Notes under the pieces: model-generated
The model's input: only the letters and a program-made list of their open reading frames with translations
Databases searched by the model: none
What the model was told of the DNA's origin: nothing
In this document: positions 1 to 6,814 of the stretch, piece after piece
Position numbering within the stretch: the stretch's first letter is position 1
How the letters are laid out: each line of letters starts with the position of its first letter
NCBI GenBank assembly: GCA_029883965.1
Contig: JAOUIN010000012.1
Location: forward strand, 1 to 23,157
Reading direction: 5' to 3'
DNA from: Betaproteobacteria bacterium
GTDB lineage: Bacteria; Pseudomonadota; Gammaproteobacteria; Burkholderiales; SG8-41
DNA length: 23,157 nt
Translations under genes and position numbers: made by a program

Positions 1-137
1 TGCTGTTAACCTTCTATCAAGCTGCGCTAAACGCCATGGCAGGCCATCGGGATCTGTGGAAGCAGGACATGCAACGCGTGTTTCAAGCTGACGGCGGCAA
101 TGCGTATTATCAGTGGTTTGGAGGAAACGCCAATTGA
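1..137 (+). CDS. 3' end of an unrecognised gene (partial)
   Basis: A reading frame is open from the window edge (first whole codon at position 3) to a TGA at 135-137 and gives about 44 C-terminal residues. The piece is rich in aromatic and polar residues (WKQDMQRVF, AYYQWFGG near the end). I do not recognise the family. Its stop overlaps the proposed TTG start of the next gene (TTGA, 134-137), and the GGAGG that would serve that gene lies inside this frame. That fits a translationally coupled pair. Too little is present to infer a function. Confidence 0.5.
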   Translation, partial: LLTFYQAALNAMAGHRDLWKQDMQRVFQADGGNAYYQWFGGNAN

Positions 138-1882
138 AGAATCCATGGATCAATAGCCTGTTGATTAATGGCGCCGCGGTGTTCCGTCAGTTCGTGCTGG
201 GCACATTAATTTTTACCGGCCCGTGGGTGGCCTGCGCACAGGCTGCAGCATCAGCGCCAGACAAGCCACGCCTGATTTTGCAGATTACCGTTGATGCCCT
301 GCGCGCCGATCTTCCGCAACGCTACGCCCATGTGCTGGGTGACGGCGGTTTTCGGTTGCTGTGGAAAAAAGGCGTTCATTACACCAATGCCCATTACCAG
401 CATGCCAATACGGAAACCATCGTGGGCCATACCTCGCTCGCCACCGGAACCGTGCCTGCGGCCCATGGCATGGTAGGGAATGTCTGGTTTGACCGTGAGC
501 TGGGGCGTCTGAGCTACAACATCGAGGACTCGCGCTACCGCCTGCTTACCGCCGGTGCGGATGTGGATCAGAAGACCGAGATTGACCCTACGCAGAAGGC
601 CGCCAAGGTCGATGGCCGTTCACCGGCGGCAATTCTGTCCTCGACCTTCAGCGACGAACTGGCGGTGCATTTCAACGGCAAGTCGAAGATATTCGCCGTA
701 TCAGTCAAGGACCGCGGCGCAGTATCGATGGCCGGGCAAGCCGGCAAGGCCTTCTGGTTCTCCAAGTCCAGCGGCGAGTTCGTTACCAGCACGTATTACT
801 ACAAGCAGCATCCGGACTGGGTAACCGCGTGGAATGCTCGAAAGCCTGCACAAGCATACGCCGGCAAGTCGTGGACGTTGCTGCATCCGGCAACCCGATA
901 TATGTTTGGCAATGCCGATGACCGTGCCTATGAGGCCAACTTTCCGGGCTTTGGACGGACTTTTCCGCATGCCTATGGCAAGTCCGGTGATAAATACCTG
1001 ACCACCCGCCTGACGCTGAGTCCGGCTGGGGATGAATTGACCCTGGATTTTGCCAAGGCATTGCTGGATCACGAACGGCTTGGCCAGGATGAGGTGCCGG
1101 ATTATCTGGCGGTCAGCTTTTCGTCCACGGATTACGTCGGCCACCTGTTCGGTGCTTCCAGCCTGGAGTCCGAAGACAATCTGGCGCGACTCGACCGCAC
1201 GCTTGCGGATCTGCTGGCCTATGTCGACCAGAAAGTCGGAATTAAGAACACGCTGATTGTGCTGTCGGCCGATCACGGCCAGCCGGAAATACCCGGATAC
1301 CTGAAAGAGTTGGGCATCGAATCCGCACATAACTTCGATACCGAAGCACTGGATAAAGCGCCGGCGGTCGCGGCACTCAAAAAGAAATTCGGGATGGGCG
1401 AGGAACTGATCGAGGCCTTTTTCCAGCCCTACATCTATCTCAACCACAAGCTGATCCGTGAGAAGGGATTGGATCAGGGCGAAGTGGAAAAAGCGGTTGC
1501 TGCCGAACTGGAAAAATTTGATGGTGTCGCCGCCGCCGTATCGAGTTCCGCGTTGCGTAGCGCCAGCCTGCCTGACACCGCATTGATGCGTTCGATACTG
1601 CGCAACTTTCATCCCAAACGCTCTGGCGACATCTACGTGGTTTTCGAGCCGAATGTGTTCATCAACGACTTTGATGGCTTGACGGTGGCCTCGACCCACG
1701 GTTCACCCTGGCGCTACGATACCTTTGTGCCGGTAATATTCGCGGGCGCTGGGCTGAAGTCCAGAATGATCAGCCGTCCGGTCACACCGTACGACATCGC
1801 GCCGACGCTGTCGGCCTATCTTGGTGTGAAGCCGCCTTCGGCTGCAATCGGGAATCCGCTGTCGGAAGTCCTCGGTCATTGA
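134..1882 (+). CDS. Alkaline phosphatase family protein (PafA / nucleotide pyrophosphatase-like), exported
   Basis: This is a two-metal phosphomonoesterase or phosphodiesterase of the alkaline phosphatase superfamily, probably periplasmic. The ligand pattern is visible in order: an N-terminal ITVDALRAD (first metal aspartate), NTETIVGHTSLATGT (candidate threonine nucleophile about residue 95), SSTDYVGHLFG (Asp/His ligands), LSADHGQ (Asp-His pair) and a late ASTHGSPW (His). The length of about 582 residues fits PafA-like enzymes. I choose the TTG at 134 because GGAGG (120-124) lies 9 bases upstream and the product then begins with a short basic stretch and a hydrophobic signal segment ending near ACAQAAA. 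A GTG at 113 would add seven residues but has no evident ribosome binding site. The physiological substrate cannot be read from sequence. Confidence 0.88.
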   Translation: MKNPWINSLLINGAAVFRQFVLGTLIFTGPWVACAQAAASAPDKPRLILQITVDALRADLPQRYAHVLGDGGFRLLWKKGVHYTNAHYQHANTETIVGHTSLATGTVPAAHGMVGNVWFDRELGRLSYNIEDSRYRLLTAGADVDQKTEIDPTQKAAKVDGRSPAAILSSTFSDELAVHFNGKSKIFAVSVKDRGAVSMAGQAGKAFWFSKSSGEFVTSTYYYKQHPDWVTAWNARKPAQAYAGKSWTLLHPATRYMFGNADDRAYEANFPGFGRTFPHAYGKSGDKYLTTRLTLSPAGDELTLDFAKALLDHERLGQDEVPDYLAVSFSSTDYVGHLFGASSLESEDNLARLDRTLADLLAYVDQKVGIKNTLIVLSADHGQPEIPGYLKELGIESAHNFDTEALDKAPAVAALKKKFGMGEELIEAFFQPYIYLNHKLIREKGLDQGEVEKAVAAELEKFDGVAAAVSSSALRSASLPDTALMRSILRNFHPKRSGDIYVVFEPNVFINDFDGLTVASTHGSPWRYDTFVPVIFAGAGLKSRMISRPVTPYDIAPTLSAYLGVKPPSAAIGNPLSEVLGH

Positions 1883-1915
1883 GGGGCTCTGGCATCAGGT
1901 GCTCGCCAATTACGG

Positions 1916-1942
1916 TTGTCCGGCGATAATCCGCAGTAGAAT
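1916..1942 (+). promoter_or_regulatory. Possible sigma-70-like promoter for the binding-protein gene
   Basis: TTGTCC (1916-1921) and TAGAAT (1937-1942) stand 15 bases apart, shorter than the usual 16-18. They lie in the 92-base gap between the phosphatase and the solute-binding protein gene. The -10 is good but the spacing is poor, so this is tentative. Confidence 0.3.
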
Positions 1943-1974
1943 CGGGCGCGGCGCAACGATATGAGGAGTACTGC

Positions 1975-2829
1975 ATGAGAAACGGAATTGTGGTGGTGTT
2001 CGGGCTGGTGTTCGCACTTGCGGCGTCGGCAGTGGCGCAGGCCGGCACGCTCGACAAGATCAAGAAATCGGGCGTCATTACCATGGGCTACATGGCGGGC
2101 AGCGTCCCTTTCTCGTCGAAGAACGAGAAAGGGCAGCCGCAGGGATATTCGGTGGATCTGTGCCGCGAAATCGCCAGCGGCATCCGTGAGCAGCTGAAGA
2201 TGCCGGCGATCGAGACCCGCTGGGTCGAGCTGACGATACAAAACAGGCTTGAGGCAGTCCGTAGCGGCAAGGTGGACATCGAGTGCAGTACCACGACCTG
2301 GACATTGTCGCGGCAGGCCGAGGTGGACTTCAGCCTGATCACCTTTGTCGATGGCGGCAGCATCCTGACGCCGGTGCAATCGGATATCGCCAATCTCGCG
2401 GACTTCAAAGGCAAGCGCATTGCAGTCATTACGGGCACGACCACGGAGAAGGTATTGCGGTCTTCCCTTGCAAGCCGTTCCATCAATGCCGAAGTGGTCA
2501 CTGTGCAAACACGCGCTGCGGGACTGCAGATGCTGGATCAGCGCAAGGTCGACGGTTTCGCCTCCGACCGCACGACGCTGATCGGCGTGGTGCTGGCGAC
2601 GCAGACGCGGGGCGCATTCAAACTGCTCGGCGAGGACTTTTCGGTTGAGCCCTATGCGCTGGCGCTGCCGCGCGGGGATGCAGATTTCCGGCTGGCGGTG
2701 AACAGGGTGCTGGCGCGGCTCTACCGCACCGGCGAGATCAGCAAAATCTACAACCAGTGGCTGGGGCCTCTGGGTGCGCCCAGCCTGCTGTTGTCTGCGG
2801 CCTATTTCCTGCAGAGCCTTGCTGAATAG
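1975..2829 (+). CDS. Periplasmic solute-binding protein, family 3 (polar amino-acid type)
   Basis: The 284-residue product is a type II periplasmic binding protein of the kind that feeds amino-acid ABC transporters. A signal peptide of about 23 residues ends at AVAQA. The mature protein opens with the family phrase LDKIKKSGVITMGYM, followed by GYSVDLCREIA (the family-3 lobe I signature) and a TWTLSR segment matching the usual T-x-T-x-x-R ligand-contact region. The C-terminal YRTGEISKIYNQWLG is also typical. AGGAG at 1964-1968 supports the ATG. No permease or ATPase gene is adjacent, so it is an orphan receptor here. The next gene starts one base after its stop, which suggests shared transcription. 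The ligand is unknown. Confidence 0.87.
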   Translation: MRNGIVVVFGLVFALAASAVAQAGTLDKIKKSGVITMGYMAGSVPFSSKNEKGQPQGYSVDLCREIASGIREQLKMPAIETRWVELTIQNRLEAVRSGKVDIECSTTTWTLSRQAEVDFSLITFVDGGSILTPVQSDIANLADFKGKRIAVITGTTTEKVLRSSLASRSINAEVVTVQTRAAGLQMLDQRKVDGFASDRTTLIGVVLATQTRGAFKLLGEDFSVEPYALALPRGDADFRLAVNRVLARLYRTGEISKIYNQWLGPLGAPSLLLSAAYFLQSLAE

Positions 2830-2830
2830 A

Positions 2831-3340
2831 ATGACGAACAATACCGAACGGTCTGCTGGTAAGGGCGCATCCGGCGGCTGCGCCTGCGCCGTGGCCGGCG
2901 TCGTGCTGCTGTCGGCGATGGCCGCACAGGCACAGACGCTCAAGATCCCGGATTTTCGCAATGAGCGGCCGGCGGCGGCCGTGAGCAAGCCGGGCGAGAA
3001 GTGTGACCAATGCGGGGTCATCCGTACGATCCGCGAGATTCAGAGCCGGCGTGAGCAACCGGTGCCGCAGGCGTTTCAGAATAATCCCGCCACGCAGGGA
3101 CCGGGCGGGGAAATTTATGTCGGGGCGGTCGCGGCAATGCCGATGGGGCCCGGAGAGTCCTATGTCGGCGCTGTCGGCACCCCGGAGATGCGCAACCGTT
3201 TTACTTCGAGCAGTTACGAGATCACGGTGAAGCTCGATGCCGGCGGTTACACCGTGCTGCAGCGGGCAGACGGCGGGCATTATCAGGTGGGTGACCGGGT
3301 GCGGGTGCGGGGAATACAGCTGGAACGGTTGGCGCCGTAA
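2831..3340 (+). CDS. Small exported CxxC protein of unknown function
   Basis: I do not recognise a firm family. The 169-residue product has a hydrophobic export segment at about residues 20-35 ending AAQAQ. A C-D-Q-C-G-V motif follows (Cys58 and Cys61), then IRTIREIQ. The C-terminal third (YEITVKLDAGGYTVLQ, GDRVRVRG) resembles the tail of SlyB/glycine-zipper envelope proteins, but no glycine zipper is present. The peptide YVGAV occurs twice (about residues 96-100 and 111-115), suggesting a small internal duplication. The ATG at 2831 is preferred over a longer frame from 2774 because that frame would overlap the upstream gene. It starts one base after the upstream stop with only a weak Shine-Dalgarno, suggesting coupled translation. 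Location is probably periplasmic or outer envelope. Confidence 0.6.
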   Translation: MTNNTERSAGKGASGGCACAVAGVVLLSAMAAQAQTLKIPDFRNERPAAAVSKPGEKCDQCGVIRTIREIQSRREQPVPQAFQNNPATQGPGGEIYVGAVAAMPMGPGESYVGAVGTPEMRNRFTSSSYEITVKLDAGGYTVLQRADGGHYQVGDRVRVRGIQLERLAP

Positions 3341-3407
3341 CCGGTTGGGCGGCGCCACGCGCGGGCGGATGGCGTCAGAGCTTCAGCGATGAATCAAGGA
3401 GGTCAAC

Positions 3408-3947
3408 ATGAATCAGAAAGTGCGTTTGGTGGTTCCCGAGGCGCCGTCGCCGCAGGCGGTTGCCGAGACCAAGGTGCGGGCGGTAGCCAAAGGCGGTATC
3501 CGTCTGGGTGTGCTCGACAACAGCAAGGGCAACGCCGATCATCTGTTGCGCTTTATCGTTGACGGCGTGAAGGCGCTGATGCCTGTGGCCTCGGTGGTGT
3601 CATTGCGCAAGGACAGCGTGAGTCTGCCTGCGCCCGAAGCGATACTCGATCAACTGGCTGCGGAATCGGATTACGTTATCACCGCAATGGCCGATTGAGG
3701 GTCGTGCACGTCGTGGAGTGTCCACGACATGGCGAACCTGCAGAAGCGCGGTCTGACGACCGCAGTAATCTGTTCCGGACCTTTCCTGAAACTGGGGCAG
3801 GCGCAGGCACGCGTATTTGGCGTGCCGGAACTGCCGTTGCTGGTGATTCCGCATCCGCTGGGCGGCATTGCCATTGATCAGGTCAAGGCGCGCGCCGAGC
3901 ATGCATTGCCGTTGTTTGCGAAGCTGCTGAAGGAGAAGACGCAATGA
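3408..3947 (+). CDS. UGSC-family selenoprotein (TGA at 3696-3698 read as selenocysteine)
   Basis: One frame runs from the ATG at 3408 to the TGA at 3945-3947 if the TGA at 3696-3698 is read through. It gives 179 residues with Sec at position 97, and the residues right after it make U97-G-S-C100, the motif that names the UGSC (seleno)protein family. The sequence stays protein-like after the TGA: TSWSVHDMANLQKRG, AVICSGPF and VIPHPLGG match my memory of that family. The ATG at 3729 cannot easily be a separate gene because it has no Shine-Dalgarno and would omit the conserved UGSC-TSWSVHD stretch. AAGGAGG (3396-3402) gives the true start a strong ribosome site. A SECIS-like hairpin follows the TGA. 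Sec97 and Cys100 could form a selenenylsulfide, so a thiol/selenol redox role is inferred; the reaction is unknown to me. The gene overlaps the next by 4 bases. The alternative is a Cys-to-stop mutation, which the hairpin argues against. Confidence 0.88.
3699..3728 (+). promoter_or_regulatory. Bacterial SECIS-like hairpin for Sec insertion at 3696-3698
   Basis: After the in-frame TGA come 11 bases, then a perfect 7-bp stem GTCGTGG (3710-3716) / CCACGAC (3722-3728) closing the loop AGTGT (3717-3721). The loop has G in its second position, and the apical loop begins 18 bases after the TGA. As I recall them, SelB-dependent bacterial SECIS elements need a short stem about 11 bases from the UGA with a G near the start of the apical loop, so the geometry fits. 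The hairpin lies wholly inside coding sequence (Thr101 to Asp107), as bacterial SECIS elements do. Confidence 0.75.
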
Positions 3948-5056
3948 GCAATCTTGCACAAATGTTGCAAACTGCGGGGAGCAGCATCGAGGCCGATGAT
4001 GATTTCGATGCGATCAACGCGCTGATGCGCGAAAAGGGCTGGAGCGACGGTCTGCCGATCGTGCCGCCGACCGAAGCGCGTGTGGCGGCGATGCTGGCCT
4101 ATTGCGACCGTCCGTTCGATCAGCCAATTGCGAAAATTGCCCCGCGCTGGGGTGAGGCCACGCCGCTCCGGCTGGCGGCCAATGCGGTTATGGCCGGCTG
4201 CCAGCCGCGCTATTTTCCGCTGTACATGCTGGCGATCGAGGCGATGTGCGAGGAACCGCTGAATCTTTACGGCGTGCAGGCGACCACGCACCTGTGCGCG
4301 CCGCTGGTCATCGTCAACGGCCCGGTAGCGCGTGAACTCGACATCAACTGCGGTCACAATGCGTTCGGGCCCGGGCATCAGGCCAACGCATCCATCGGGC
4401 GCGCGATACGCCTGGCGCTGGTCAATATCGGCGGCGCGATTCCGGCGCTGGGCGACATGTCGACCTTCGGATCGCCCGCGAAATACAGTTATCTGGTCGC
4501 GGAGAACGAAGCCGAAAGCCCGTGGCAGCCGCTGCACGTTGATCGCGGCTTTCCGGCCGAAGCCAGCGCGGTGACGGTGATCGGTGCGGAGTGTCCGCAT
4601 AACGTCAATGATCATGAAAGCCTCGACGGCGAGGGCGTGCTGATGACCATTGCCGGCACCATGGGCATTGCCGGCAGCAACGACATCTACTATCAGGCGC
4701 AGCCGCTGGTGATCATGGGGCCCGAGCACGCCAAGGCTGTTGCCGCCAGCTTCAGCAAGGACGATGCCCGGCGTTTCCTGCAGCAGCATGCCCATTTGAC
4801 CGTGAGCAAGCTCTCCCGTGACAACATTGAGCGCCGCGTGAGGGTCACCTTCAAGGACCGGCTGGCAAATCCCCGGCCCGATGACCTGATCTATGCCGTG
4901 CAGCGGCCTGAAGATCTGCTGATTGCCGTAATCGGTGGTGCGGGCAAGCATTCTGCATTTGTGCCGACCTTCGGCGCTACGCTGCCGGTAACCCGGGCGC
5001 TGAAGACTGTGGACGGCCGGCTGGCGAAATCGGTGGAGGATTTCCGGCGGGGCTGA
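3944..5056 (+). CDS. Conserved hypothetical protein, probable partner of the UGSC selenoprotein
   Basis: I cannot name a function for this 370-residue protein. It has no signal peptide and no membrane segment, so it is probably cytoplasmic. It carries six cysteines: C54, C86, C102, C118, C136 and C217. Conspicuous phrases include WSDGLPIVPPTE near the N-terminus, INCGHNAFGPGHQAN and GAECPHNVNDHE in the middle, and a C-terminal IAVIGGAGKHSAF. The histidines close to cysteines (CGHN, CPHN) could bind metal or take part in thiol chemistry; that is inference. Its ATG overlaps the stop of the selenoprotein gene by 4 bases, and GGAGAAG near 3933-3939 serves as ribosome site, so the two are co-translated. 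I infer that it works with the selenoprotein, either as its redox partner or as the enzyme it serves. Confidence 0.72.
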   Translation: MSNLAQMLQTAGSSIEADDDFDAINALMREKGWSDGLPIVPPTEARVAAMLAYCDRPFDQPIAKIAPRWGEATPLRLAANAVMAGCQPRYFPLYMLAIEAMCEEPLNLYGVQATTHLCAPLVIVNGPVARELDINCGHNAFGPGHQANASIGRAIRLALVNIGGAIPALGDMSTFGSPAKYSYLVAENEAESPWQPLHVDRGFPAEASAVTVIGAECPHNVNDHESLDGEGVLMTIAGTMGIAGSNDIYYQAQPLVIMGPEHAKAVAASFSKDDARRFLQQHAHLTVSKLSRDNIERRVRVTFKDRLANPRPDDLIYAVQRPEDLLIAVIGGAGKHSAFVPTFGATLPVTRALKTVDGRLAKSVEDFRRG

Positions 5057-5258
5057 GGGACGGATCAGGACAACGGGAATTGGCGGGGTTGGCGCGGCTT
5101 AAAAAAAAGCATTAAAATCAATATGTTATAGTTCTCCTCGCGATTCCTCGTCAATCGGAGGTGATTGCTGCGTAGCTGCGGCCTTGACACCCGGGCCCGT
5201 GTGGCGGTCTTATGGTCCCACGAGCGGTGTTCTCCGCTTCTCAATCAGGTCACATTAC

Positions 5259-5873
5259 ATGTCGACTGCGCAGCGTATCAGGCGAGGTGTCTTCATCACT
5301 CTGCTGTTGGCAGCGGGGATGACGCCTGCGCATGCTGTGGAACCACTGACGTTGTTCCTGCTGAAGATGTTGCGTGACCAGATGATTTCATCGGCGCTGG
5401 AATCGGCGTTTACCCGGAATCCGGAAGCGACCGAGCCGCCGCCGGTATCAACCGCGCTGACCGGTGTGTATGGCGTCAACGCCGAACAGCTACGCGGGTT
5501 GATCGACACCGGTTTCGTGCACCTGACGCCGGCGCAGCGCGACGAGGTCTATGAGAACCTGATGCGCATGCTGGCCGATCCGAAAAATGCTCCGGCGCGG
5601 CCCATGATTATCCAGGAACTGGCGTTGAAAGCGGAAGCCGTGCGCAGTGCGCACGAGCGCCTTGCCGCGCTGACACCGGCCGAGAAGCGGGCGATTGCGG
5701 CGGAGGCACGTGCTGAATTCAAGCGCTTGCCGCCCGGCGAGCGCGAGCAGTTGGCGCAACTGCTGCGCTCGCGCGTGATGCCGATCCCGCAGGATTTGAA
5801 AGAGCTGATCCTCGCGGAGCTTGCGGCTGTGCAGATGGTTGCCGAAACGCCCAGCGCCTCGTCACTGCAGTAA
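5259..5873 (+). CDS. Exported helical protein of unknown function
   Basis: The 204-residue product starts with a clear signal peptide (basic RIRR, hydrophobic GVFITLLLAAG, cleavage near TPAHA). The remainder is mostly charged, predicted helical sequence with two similar phrases, LTPAQRDEVYENL and LTPAEKRAIAAEA, plus LPPGEREQLAQLL. This resembles short helical repeats of periplasmic proteins such as DUF3106 members, but I would not assign it. The ATG at 5259 is chosen over an upstream in-frame start at 5184 because it begins the signal peptide directly. The 202-base gap upstream contains an AT-rich island (about 5099-5130) that may hold its promoter. The stop lies 3 bases from the convergent bactofilin stop. 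Confidence 0.6.
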   Translation: MSTAQRIRRGVFITLLLAAGMTPAHAVEPLTLFLLKMLRDQMISSALESAFTRNPEATEPPPVSTALTGVYGVNAEQLRGLIDTGFVHLTPAQRDEVYENLMRMLADPKNAPARPMIIQELALKAEAVRSAHERLAALTPAEKRAIAAEARAEFKRLPPGEREQLAQLLRSRVMPIPQDLKELILAELAAVQMVAETPSASSLQ

Positions 5874-5876
5874 CCG

Positions 5877-6422
5877 TCAGTCGGAACTCGCCGCCTTGAG
5901 TATTGGCGGTGTGCTCCGCAGCGGGCGCGTGTCGTTACGGGCCACGTCACCGCAGATTTCAGCGCCTTCCTCGATCTTGATCTTGCCGTAGCGGATTTTT
6001 CCGGATACGCGTCCGCTGGCATAGATGATCAACTGGTCGCGCGCGGTCAGTTCGCCTTCGAAACGCCCGCGGATTTCGGCAATGTCGATGCTGACCTTGC
6101 CGTTGAATACCCCGTGCTCCGCGATCTGCACGACACGGCTGTCCATTGATGCCTCTACAGTGCCTTCAACGACCAGCGTGTCGCAATCGGTGATTTCGGC
6201 ACCCTTGAGCTTGATGTCCGGACCGACGATCAGCCGGCTGCCGCCGCTGGATTCGGGCTTGTTGCGCTCGATGGGCTGCACGGTCTCGACCCGTGCCGGG
6301 GGCGTCGGTTTAACTGCAGAATCCTGCGATTGGCCGGGTCCACCCAGTGCCGGGGTCACGTTGACGTTGCGGCGGGCCGGTTGTTCTTCACGCTTTTTGA
6401 AGAATGTGTCTCGATTCAGCAT
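5877..6422 (-). CDS. Bactofilin-family polymer-forming protein
   Basis: Bactofilins assemble into nucleotide-independent filaments that scaffold cell-envelope and morphology functions, often at the membrane. The 181-residue product has a charged, proline-rich N-terminal tail (about residues 1-60) and then the beta-helical core with its repeating pattern: VGPDIKLKGAEITDCDTLVVEG, VVQIAEHGVFNGKVSIDIAEIRG, then LIIYASGRVSGKIRYGKIKIEEGAEICGDV. A short polar tail ends it. The ATG at 6420-6422 (read on the minus strand) is preceded by AGGAGG at good spacing, so a longer in-frame start at 6500 is rejected. No peptidase gene of the kind often paired with bactofilins is adjacent. Confidence 0.9.
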   Translation of the reverse strand: MLNRDTFFKKREEQPARRNVNVTPALGGPGQSQDSAVKPTPPARVETVQPIERNKPESSGGSRLIVGPDIKLKGAEITDCDTLVVEGTVEASMDSRVVQIAEHGVFNGKVSIDIAEIRGRFEGELTARDQLIIYASGRVSGKIRYGKIKIEEGAEICGDVARNDTRPLRSTPPILKAASSD

Positions 6423-6814
6423 ATAGCCTCCTGATAGTTTGTGCGTCCATGAAGGTCGCAAGGGAAAATGCGTACTGGTGCACAAAGTGCGCTGACGCAA
6501 TGCCTAAGCAACATCGGGGCCAGAAAATTAATTCAATAAAAACAATTAGTTACGTGTGACGTCGCGGTTTGCACTGCAAACATCCGTCGGGGCGCAGAGA
6601 CAGGGATCGGCAAATATCCCTTAACGCATTGTTTTTGAGGATGATTTTCGGTCGTTGTCGGGCGACGCAATACCCGGGGCGATGCCCGGGCAGGGTCGAA
6701 AAAAACGCGGCGGGATAAACCGCCGCTTCTACGCAGCACCGGTTGATGCGGCGCTGCAGCGACCGGGGAGGAGGAGGGGCCCCGGTCCGCGTTTCAAGAT
6801 ACCGAACTTCGGTA
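6423..6814. other. 392-base non-coding gap with several inverted repeats
   Basis: No convincing gene lies here. It holds the bactofilin ribosome site at the left edge and an AT-rich stretch (about 6527-6552). It also holds an inverted repeat GTTTGC-ACT-GCAAAC (6567-6581), a CCCGGG/CCCGGG hairpin (6673-6690), the minus-strand terminator at 6699-6728 and a GACCGGGG/CCCCGGTC hairpin (about 6759-6787). A near-perfect 9-base inverted repeat GATACCGAA/TTCGGTATC (6798-6816) overlaps the stop of the next minus-strand gene. Promoters for the bactofilin gene should be here, but I cannot place one with confidence. Confidence 0.5.
6699..6728 (-). terminator. Rho-independent terminator (minus strand) after the 66-residue gene
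   Basis: Read on the minus strand, a 7-bp GC stem GCGGCGG/CCGCCGC (6720-6726 with 6707-6713) with a 6-base loop is followed, after one base, by seven T (6699-6705). It lies about 90 bases past the stop of the small minus-strand gene at 6815. On the plus strand there is no T-run, so it works in one direction. Confidence 0.65.

Noticed and set aside
701..1699. Long minus-strand open frame opposite the phosphatase gene
   Set aside because: The plus-strand phosphatase has intact catalytic motifs over the same bases. The minus-strand product resembles no family.
1876..3021. Long minus-strand open frame opposite the binding-protein gene
   Set aside because: It is the shadow of well-supported plus-strand genes and has low-complexity, arginine- and histidine-rich composition with no recognisable domain.
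3408..3947. Two separate genes (96 and 72 residues) or a pseudogene broken by a nonsense mutation
   Set aside because: The residues between the TGA and the downstream ATG complete the family motif, the second ATG lacks a ribosome site, and a well-placed SECIS-like hairpin follows the TGA.
5054..5119. Second selenocysteine TGA at the end of the 370-residue gene (5054-5056)
   Set aside because: The read-through has no redox motif and no conserved-looking sequence, and no good hairpin follows, so it is a normal stop.
5057..5258. tRNA-Sec (selC) gene near the selenoprotein
   Set aside because: No acceptor-stem complementarity, TTCGA loop or TCA anticodon arrangement can be built in this gap.
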